A DNA stretch of 11,685 bases from Lachnospiraceae bacterium (GTDB lineage: Bacteria > Bacillota > Clostridia > Lachnospirales > Anaerotignaceae), in NCBI GenBank assembly GCA_019422065.1, contig JAHZEA010000012.1, positions 67,960 through 79,644 on the forward strand, given 5' to 3'. Both the position numbers and the translations under genes were made by a program. Below the pieces are notes generated by a model. The model had not been told where the DNA came from, did not search any database, and saw only the letters and a list, made by a program, of their open reading frames with translations. Each line of letters opens with the position of its first letter. Within the stretch, counting starts at the first letter, position 1. Shown one piece after another: positions 6,928 to 11,685 of this stretch.

Positions 6928-6957
6928 AAAAGATTGCAAAATCTTCTTTAAAAGATT
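6928..6957 (+). repeat. Direct repeat, 22-bp period, in the LytTR gene leader
   Basis: AAAAGATT occurs at 6928-6935 and again at 6950-6957, exactly 22 bases apart, about two helical turns. The first copy starts at the predicted transcription start. LytTR-domain regulators are known to bind direct repeats about two turns apart, so this could be an autoregulatory site. The first copy also forms a hairpin: AAGATT (6930-6935), GCAA, AATCTT (6940-6945). In AT-rich DNA an 8-base repeat can arise by chance. Confidence 0.35.
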
Positions 6958-6981
6958 TATTTGTTCCACGAGGTGAGTTAG

Positions 6982-7713
6982 ATGTATAAAATACTTATTG
7001 TCTGCCGCGACGAAAATATGAAAAACGAGATTGATAGTTTTTTAAAAGGCAGTTACAGAACCGTAATTTTAGCTGATGACATTCTTCAGGCCGAGATAAT
7101 AAGCAGAACTATAAGAATTAACTTTTTTATAATGGTTTCGGCAGAATGTTATGACAGCATAAGAATGATTAAATCAATAAAAAACAACTGTTTGTATAAA
7201 TTCACGCCTATTGCCGTTTTAAACTATTCAAAAGGTTTTAATGAAGATTTAAAGGGCTACAGCTTTCTTTATCACATAAGACTGCCGCTTAGCAAAAATT
7301 CCTTTAAATACATAAACGACCTTATAAACCATGACATAAGCTTTTTTCTTTCCTCACCAAATTCAAATTCTTTTATTACACTTAACAACTCGTCTGACTT
7401 TTTAAGGCTTAAAACAGACTATGTGCTGTTTTTTGAGTCCCTTGGCCATGGCAGTGTAATACACACAACAGACGGTTCTTTTCGTCTGCCCTTTACTTTA
7501 AAAGAAATAGAGTCTTTTACTGCCAATACTTCTTTATACCGCTGTCACCGCTCTTATATAATTAATACCGAAAACATACTGAGAATAGATAAAACCCTTC
7601 CGGCTTGGGAGATATATTTTTATGGCTGCAATAAAACCGCCCTTGTAAGCCGGCAGAATAAACGCGAGTTTGCCGGAAAACTTACTTGCCAACAGGAATC
7701 AAGACCGTTATAA
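6982..7713 (+). CDS. LytTR-family DNA-binding regulator with degenerate receiver domain
   Basis: Putative cytoplasmic transcription regulator of 243 residues. The N-terminal part (about 1-120) has the alternating strand-helix pattern of a response-regulator receiver (start M-Y-K-I-L-I-V), but the signature residues are missing: the position after strand 3 (F-F-I-M-V-S, 48-53) has no phospho-acceptor Asp, the acidic pair after strand 1 is C-R-D-E, the Thr/Ser after strand 4 is Asn81, and the usual K-P pair appears as R-L-P. It is therefore probably not phosphorylated. The C-terminal part (about 133-240) is a LytTR DNA-binding domain, with DFLRLKTDYVLFFES, F-T-L-K-E-I-E-S-F and the hallmark RCHRSYIINTENILRID. 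GAGGTGA precedes the ATG. It is divergent from spoIIIA and followed, without a clear terminator, by the tyrA promoter. No partner histidine kinase is in the window; its target is unknown. Confidence 0.85.
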   Translation: MYKILIVCRDENMKNEIDSFLKGSYRTVILADDILQAEIISRTIRINFFIMVSAECYDSIRMIKSIKNNCLYKFTPIAVLNYSKGFNEDLKGYSFLYHIRLPLSKNSFKYINDLINHDISFFLSSPNSNSFITLNNSSDFLRLKTDYVLFFESLGHGSVIHTTDGSFRLPFTLKEIESFTANTSLYRCHRSYIINTENILRIDKTLPAWEIYFYGCNKTALVSRQNKREFAGKLTCQQESRPL

Positions 7714-7723
7714 TCCTTATTAA

Positions 7724-7753
7724 TTGACATATTTAGTATATCAGTGGTAAAAT
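7724..7753 (+). promoter_or_regulatory. Promoter of the tyrA-aroA-SGNH operon
   Basis: A perfect TTGACA (-35, 7724-7729), an 18-base spacer and TAAAAT (-10, 7748-7753) preceded by TGG, an extended -10. The predicted start is near 7760, giving a leader of about 50 bases. It lies only 10 bases after the stop of the LytTR regulator gene. Its -10 box is also the left arm of an inverted repeat (7748-7767). Confidence 0.8.
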
Positions 7754-7767
7754 CAATGTTGATTTTA
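7748..7767 (+). promoter_or_regulatory. Perfect inverted repeat over the tyrA promoter -10 and start, operator-like
   Basis: TAAAATCAA (7748-7756) and TTGATTTTA (7759-7767) are perfect inverted arms around TG. The left arm contains the whole -10 hexamer and the right arm covers the predicted start. No T-run follows, so it is a poor terminator, and a dimeric repressor bound here would block the promoter. The regulator is unknown. Confidence 0.5.
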
Positions 7768-7768
7768 T

Positions 7769-7780
7769 CGCTTTAAAGCG
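7769..7780 (+). repeat. 12-bp palindrome in the tyrA leader
   Basis: CGCTTTAAAGCG is a perfect palindrome, one base after the previous inverted repeat and 12 bases before the GGAAGGA ribosome binding site. It may be a second half of the same control region or a short leader hairpin. Only the symmetry is seen. Confidence 0.35.
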
Positions 7781-7808
7781 CAATAACCTTTTGGAAGGAT
7801 TGAGTGTT

Positions 7809-8906
7809 TTGTATAATACAATAGGCATTATAGGATTAGGGCTCATAGGCGGCTCTTTAGCCAAAGCCTTCAGAAACAGAGTTGGAGTTAAAAAAATAAT
7901 AGCGTATAATCATAATGAAGATGTATTAAAACAGGCTTATGATGAAGGCGTTATAGACGAATACACAACATCCATTGACTTAAAATTCAGCCAATGCGAT
8001 ATAATATTTATATGCACACCGGTCAGCTTAATATGCTCTTATGCCAAAGAGCTGCTTCCCTTTATTAAAGATGGCTGTGTTATAACGGATGTAGGCAGTA
8101 CAAAAGGCAAAATATATGACAGAATAAAGGCAATGCCGCAAAAAATATGCTATATAGGCGGACATCCTATGACAGGCTCTGAAAAATTCAGGTACAGCGC
8201 CTCAAAAGAGCATCTTTTTGAGAATGCTTATTACATAATTACACCTGACGATGATGTTCCGGAAGAAAAAGTAAATGAGTTTTACGAGGCCGTTAAAAAA
8301 ATAGGCGCCATACCGGTTATGGTTTCACCTTACGAGCACGATTATATAGTAGCCTCTATAAGCCATGTGCCGCAGATTATAGCTTCATCACTTTGTAATA
8401 ACGTTAAGCTTCTTGATACACCTCAGGGGCACATGCATAAAATAGCCGCCGGTGGGTTTAAAGACATAACAAGAATAGCTTCATCAAACCCGGACATGTG
8501 GGAAAGTATATGCTTTGAAAACAAAGAGCAGATATTTAACGTTCTTACTTCATTAGAAAGTGTTGTTAAACGGCTTAAAGACAGTTTAATGCAAAATGAG
8601 CATACCGGCGTACACGACTTTTTTAACGAAGCTCGGCTTTACCGTGATTCTTTTTCCAATATTACTCCGGGAAGCTTTATAAAGCGCTATGAAATAGTAA
8701 TAGATGTACTGGATAAGCCTGGTTCAATAGCCATAATAGCTGTGCTTTTATCCAGCAATAACATAAACATTAAAAACATGTCCATTGTAAACAATAGAGA
8801 AAGAGAAAACGGTGTTTTATACGTTTCATTTGACAGTGAGGAGCAAAGGCAAAAGAGTATAACTTTGCTTAGAGAAATGAATTACGAAGTACAAATTAAA
8901 GACTGA
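7809..8906 (+). CDS. tyrA: Prephenate dehydrogenase with C-terminal ACT domain
   Basis: Converts prephenate to 4-hydroxyphenylpyruvate with NAD(P)+, the committed step to tyrosine. The 365-residue product has an N-terminal Rossmann motif GLGLIGGS (9-16), ITDVGSTKG, the catalytic motif GGHPMTGSE with His119, ISHVPQ with His186, the conserved AAGGFKDITRIASSNP and M-W, and an ACT domain (about 294-365, beginning Y-E-I-V-I-D-V-L-D-K-P-G). ACT domains bind amino acids, so tyrosine feedback is likely. No ATG lies near the N terminus in frame. GGAAGGA at 7793-7799 is 9 bases before the TTG at 7809, which I chose; TTGs at 7791 and 7800 are before or too close to that site. First gene of the operon; no chorismate mutase domain is present. 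Confidence 0.95.
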   Translation: MYNTIGIIGLGLIGGSLAKAFRNRVGVKKIIAYNHNEDVLKQAYDEGVIDEYTTSIDLKFSQCDIIFICTPVSLICSYAKELLPFIKDGCVITDVGSTKGKIYDRIKAMPQKICYIGGHPMTGSEKFRYSASKEHLFENAYYIITPDDDVPEEKVNEFYEAVKKIGAIPVMVSPYEHDYIVASISHVPQIIASSLCNNVKLLDTPQGHMHKIAAGGFKDITRIASSNPDMWESICFENKEQIFNVLTSLESVVKRLKDSLMQNEHTGVHDFFNEARLYRDSFSNITPGSFIKRYEIVIDVLDKPGSIAIIAVLLSSNNINIKNMSIVNNRERENGVLYVSFDSEEQRQKSITLLREMNYEVQIKD

Positions 8907-8922
8907 CAGGCGGTGTATTATA

Positions 8923-10209
8923 TTGAACAGAATCATAAATAAAGCTTCAAACCTAAACGGCACAATTACCGTTCCCGGCGATAAATCCATATCACACAGG
9001 TCAATTATGCTGGGAGCCCTTTCAAAAGGCACAACACATATTTCCGGCTTTTTAACAGGCGAAGACTGTCTTTCAACAGTAAGCTGTTTTAGAAAAATGG
9101 GTATAGAAATAGAAATAGATGATACAAATGTTACAGTTAACGGCAAAGGCCTTTATGGTCTTTCAAAACCAAACGAAACTTTGTATGTAGGTAACAGCGG
9201 CACAACTTTGCGCCTTATGACGGGCATATTATCTGCCCAGAATTTCTCATGTGATATAACTGGTGACGAATCAATACAAAAGCGCCCTATGGACAGGGTC
9301 AGCATACCCCTTTCATTAATGGGTGCCGACATTAGCGGAACAGACAAGAACGGTAAACTCTGTGCTCCACTTCACATAAACGGCAGTAAGTTAAATGCCA
9401 TTGAGTATAAACTGCCAGTTGCCAGTGCTCAGGTTAAAAGTGCAATACTCCTTGCGGCAATGTATGCCAAAGGCGAAACAACAGTAATAGAGCCGGAGCC
9501 TACAAGGGACCATACAGAAATTATGCTTAATTACTTAGGTGCAAACATAAAGCATGACGGAAACAGAATTACATGCACACCAGTACAGGAGCTTTATGCC
9601 CATGATATAACCGTTCCTGCTGATATTTCATCAGCGGCATACTTTATAACAGCCGGTTTAATTTGTCCTGACAGTGTTATAACAATAAAAAATGTAGGTG
9701 TAAACCCTACAAGAACAGGAATAACAGATATTTATTTAAAAATGGGTGCTGACATTACTTTCTCAAATGAAATGTCGGTTTGCGGCGAAGCTACTTCTGA
9801 CATTACTGTCAGATATTCAAAACTTAAAGGCACAGTTATAGGCGGTGATATTATACCGCGTTTAATAGACGAAATACCTATTATAGCTGTTGCGGCTTGT
9901 TTTGCTGAAGGCACAACAATTATAAAAGACGCTCAGGAGCTTAAAGTTAAAGAAAGCAACCGAATTAAAACCGTTGTTGAGGAGCTGACAAAAATGGGTG
10001 CTGACATTAAGGAAACCGATGACGGCATGATAATTAACGGTACTGGCTCACTTAAAGGCGCTGTTACCGAAAGCCACAACGACCACAGAATAGCCATGGC
10101 CTGTGCTGTAGCCGGATTAATGGCTGAAGGAAAAACCCAAATAAATGACTCTCAGTGCGTTGATATTTCATTTCCGGGATACTTTGAGCTTTTGGAATCT
10201 CTGATGTAA
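8923..10209 (+). CDS. aroA: 3-phosphoshikimate 1-carboxyvinyltransferase (EPSP synthase), class II type
   Basis: Sixth step of the shikimate pathway: joins shikimate 3-phosphate and phosphoenolpyruvate to EPSP, the precursor of chorismate. The full-length product of 428 residues shows GDKSISHR (19-26), NSGTT (91-95), ESIQKRPM (116-123), SAQVK (168-172), RDHTE (195-199), NPTR (261-264), RLIDEIP with Asp316, KESNR with Glu344 and HNDHR (385-389). GDKS, SAQVK, RDHTE and NPTR together are the published class II EPSP synthase signatures, as in Bacillus-type enzymes. The Gly of the PEP-site loop (G93) is kept. The start is TTG, 7 bases after AGGCGGTG (8908-8915) and 16 bases after tyrA, with which it supplies aromatic amino acid synthesis. 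Called aroE in B. subtilis naming. Confidence 0.97.
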   Translation: MNRIINKASNLNGTITVPGDKSISHRSIMLGALSKGTTHISGFLTGEDCLSTVSCFRKMGIEIEIDDTNVTVNGKGLYGLSKPNETLYVGNSGTTLRLMTGILSAQNFSCDITGDESIQKRPMDRVSIPLSLMGADISGTDKNGKLCAPLHINGSKLNAIEYKLPVASAQVKSAILLAAMYAKGETTVIEPEPTRDHTEIMLNYLGANIKHDGNRITCTPVQELYAHDITVPADISSAAYFITAGLICPDSVITIKNVGVNPTRTGITDIYLKMGADITFSNEMSVCGEATSDITVRYSKLKGTVIGGDIIPRLIDEIPIIAVAACFAEGTTIIKDAQELKVKESNRIKTVVEELTKMGADIKETDDGMIINGTGSLKGAVTESHNDHRIAMACAVAGLMAEGKTQINDSQCVDISFPGYFELLESLM

Positions 10210-10222
10210 CGGAGGTATTATT

Positions 10223-10813
10223 ATGAAAAATGCTGTGCTTTTCGGCGACAGTTTAACATATGGATATGGCGTTTATAAAAAAGACTCTCTTTCGTATCTT
10301 ATTGAAAAACGCTTTCCTAAATTAAGCGTTATAAACAGTGGTGTAAACGGCGATACAACCCGAGAGGCTCTTTTAAGGCTGGAACGTGATGTTTTAAGCT
10401 TCAGTCCATATTTAACAACAATACTTTTTGGTTCAAATGACTGCGCTCCCGGAGAATGGAGCCACCGTACCGTTGAAGAATTTCAGAGTAATTTAGAAAT
10501 GATTATAGACAGAATTCGGCAAAAATCACCTTTATGCCATATAATTCTTATTACTCCTCCCCCTGTGGATGAAACGGTATTTATGCCATGGACAACAAAT
10601 AAACGCCTTGCGCCATACTGCGATGTTGTACGGGATTTATCCCAAAATAAGAACTGTATACTGGCGGATTTTAATAAATACATTTTGGAAGTCAGCCAAG
10701 GAAACATGGAAACTTTTCTTCAGGAAGATGGCTGTCATTTATCTGAAAAATGTTATATATACTTAAGCGAGTTTTTAGGAAATATAATTGAAGATATTAT
10801 AAATAAAGAATAG
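10223..10813 (+). CDS. SGNH/GDSL-family hydrolase
   Basis: Probable cytoplasmic esterase or lipase of 196 residues with no signal peptide. The family blocks are in order: block I FGDSLTYGYG with nucleophile Ser10, block II Gly43 in VNGDT, block III FGSND with Asn72, and block V DGCHLS with Asp169 and His172, completing the Ser-Asp-His triad and oxyanion residues. The overall layout resembles isoamyl acetate-hydrolysing-type esterases (LTTILFGSNDC, an I-I-L-I-T-P-P-P stretch). The substrate cannot be read from sequence. It starts 13 bases after aroA with GGAGG 8 bases before the ATG, and is the last gene before the terminator at 10830, so it is co-transcribed with tyrA-aroA. No link to aromatic synthesis is known to me. 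Confidence 0.9.
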   Translation: MKNAVLFGDSLTYGYGVYKKDSLSYLIEKRFPKLSVINSGVNGDTTREALLRLERDVLSFSPYLTTILFGSNDCAPGEWSHRTVEEFQSNLEMIIDRIRQKSPLCHIILITPPPVDETVFMPWTTNKRLAPYCDVVRDLSQNKNCILADFNKYILEVSQGNMETFLQEDGCHLSEKCYIYLSEFLGNIIEDIINKE

Positions 10814-10829
10814 ATAAGTTTTAAATTTA

Positions 10830-10870
10830 TACGGCAGTCAATATAAAACTGACTGCCGTATTTTTGTTTT
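10830..10870 (+). terminator. Rho-independent terminator of the tyrA operon
   Basis: TACGGCAGTCA (10830-10840) pairs perfectly with TGACTGCCGTA (10850-10860) around a 9-base loop and is followed by TTTTTGTTTT. It lies 17 bases after the SGNH hydrolase stop. Confidence 0.93.
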
Positions 10871-11097
10871 AATTATTATATTTTTATTTAGCTTAACAGA
10901 GTATGCTTATGAAACCTAAGCCTCAGAAACAGTTTAAAAACTGCTGAAAAATAAATCAAATTAAAACATTCTGTTTTTATTGGATGAAAAGCGTTGTTAT
11001 AACTTGGTTTACTCAGTTGTTTTATCTATTTGCTATATTTTAATTAACCAGTAATACACTAATATATTCTGCAACACTGGTAAACAACATTTAGTCT
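10871..11097. other. Intergenic stretch with weak stem-loops, no convincing gene
   Basis: AT-rich DNA between the tyrA-operon terminator and the convergent minus-strand gene. A short hairpin is at 10930-10943 (CAGTTT, AA, AAACTG). ACCAGT (11047-11052) pairs with ACTGGT (11076-11081) with a 23-base loop, which could end the minus-strand gene at 11098, but no clean T-run follows on that strand. A 19-codon hydrophobic frame (10984-11043) has no ribosome binding site. I see no tRNA, riboswitch or mobile element. Confidence 0.5.
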
Positions 11098-11514
11098 TTA
11101 ATTATTTTTATAAGGGGAAATACTTTCTACATCAAATATATAAAATTCATCTGTCTTTTTTTCTCTCATTACACTATATGGGCGGTCTGTAAAGTGTGAA
11201 AGTAAATAAAAATCATATATGACAATTGCTGTGTTTACTTTTCTTTTTAATTTATTAGCAAATTTGTCCTGTAAACCCTTTACAATTACATCTCCAAACG
11301 GAAAATCTTTGTATAATTCCTCAGCCTTATTTGTCTTTTTATCAAAAAACTTAATCATAATATGACCATTAAAATCCCCACCAAGGTATAACTCATTATA
11401 AAAGCGCTCCGGTTTGCCATTAACAACTTTCATAAAATCTTCTGCGTCTTGCAGAGATTTAAAAATCCCTCCATACACCTCAATGCTATCAGCATCCATA
11501 CAGTCTATATTCAT
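11098..11514 (-). CDS. Hypothetical protein, possibly Imm22 (DUF4284)-like
   Basis: I do not firmly recognise this 138-residue protein. It is soluble-looking, with no signal peptide or membrane helix, and mixes acidic and basic patches. Features seen: IEVYGGIFKSLQDAEDFM near residues 11-28, a central F-N-G-H-I-M-I-K-F-F-D-K-K segment, a basic K-L-K-R-K, a hydrophobic strand AIVIYDFYLL and an ending F-Y-I-F-D-V-E. A short strand plus F-K-S then an acidic helix at the start, and a hydrophobic strand near the end, weakly recall the Imm22 immunity family; this is inference from layout only. GGAGGGG (11525-11531) lies 10 bases before the ATG, which supports real translation. A TATACT preceded by TGA (11565-11570) is a possible -10. 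It is a lone gene convergent with the tyrA operon. Confidence 0.6.
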   Translation of the reverse strand: MNIDCMDADSIEVYGGIFKSLQDAEDFMKVVNGKPERFYNELYLGGDFNGHIMIKFFDKKTNKAEELYKDFPFGDVIVKGLQDKFANKLKRKVNTAIVIYDFYLLSHFTDRPYSVMREKKTDEFYIFDVESISPYKNN

Positions 11515-11564
11515 ATATTAAATTCCCCTCCAATGCAAATTTATAGCTTCGCTTATTTTAAAAA

Positions 11565-11573
11565 AGTATATCA
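11565..11573 (-). promoter_or_regulatory. Weak extended -10 upstream of the orphan gene
   Basis: On the minus strand TGATATACT matches an extended -10 (TGn plus TATACT), about 50 bases before the start codon at 11514. No good -35 hexamer sits 16-18 bases upstream, so this rests on the -10 alone. Confidence 0.3.
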
Positions 11574-11685
11574 TAAGACTATGAACAAATCTATTTTATT
11601 TCAGCTTGCAAAATATTTTAGAATTTTTGTTTAATAAAGCCCTGCTCTGTCATTAATAACTATCATTTTAAGCATTGAATATGTA

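Noticed and set aside
10483..10766. Open frames on both strands inside the SGNH hydrolase gene
   Set aside because: They are shadows of a gene with all four SGNH blocks intact in its own frame.
10909..10947. 12-codon frame starting ATG AAA CCT and ending in Cys
   Set aside because: Too short, with no ribosome binding site; not supportable as a peptide gene.
11449..11634. 61-codon plus-strand frame at the right end
   Set aside because: It is antisense to the start and ribosome binding site of the minus-strand gene, and has no ribosome binding site or recognisable feature.
1..11685. CRISPR arrays, tRNA or rRNA genes, insertion sequences, riboswitches
   Set aside because: I looked for regularly spaced repeats, cloverleaf arms, transposase motifs and T-box or other known leaders and found none.

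Overview
The window looks like a chromosomal segment of a low-GC, endospore-forming Firmicute, most likely class Clostridia (Lachnospirales-like). The evidence is a complete spoIIIAA-AH sporulation operon followed by an Asp23/Gls24 gene, nusB and xseA, AT-rich DNA with many AUA and AGA codons, strong GGAGG-type ribosome binding sites and frequent TTG starts. The genus cannot be fixed from the sequence alone.

Left part, minus strand (1-6823). Read in the direction of transcription, the eight-gene spoIIIA operon runs from 6823 down to 1841. It starts behind a sigma-E-like promoter (6844-6872) and ends at a strong intrinsic terminator (1753-1797). It encodes the mother-cell side of the channel between mother cell and forespore: the ATPase SpoIIIAA, membrane proteins AB to AF, and ring proteins AG and AH. 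Four junctions are ATGA overlaps or near-abutting, which points to coupled translation. A separate vegetative-type promoter (1631-1660) then drives an Asp23/Gls24 gene (yqhY-like), nusB and xseA. xseA is cut by the window edge after 230 codons.

Middle (6824-6981). A divergent intergenic region carries the sigma-E-like spoIIIA promoter leftward and a housekeeping-type promoter rightward. Rightward lies a LytTR-family regulator whose receiver domain has lost the phospho-acceptor Asp and other signature residues. Its leader carries a direct repeat with a 22-bp period, suggestive of a regulator site.

Right part, plus strand (7714-10870). A tyrA-aroA-SGNH hydrolase operon has a good promoter whose -10 element lies inside a 20-bp perfect inverted repeat, and it ends at a strong terminator (10830-10870). 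TyrA has a C-terminal ACT domain and AroA carries all four class II EPSP synthase signature motifs. Both start with TTG. The third gene encodes a small SGNH/GDSL esterase-like protein.

Right end (10871-11685). A mostly non-coding stretch is followed by a minus-strand gene for a 138-aa protein I do not firmly recognise; its layout weakly recalls polymorphic-toxin immunity proteins. Most of the window is ordinary conserved core genome. The points most worth a second look are the degenerate-receiver LytTR regulator beside spoIIIA, the operator-like palindrome at the tyrA promoter and the orphan gene at the right end.
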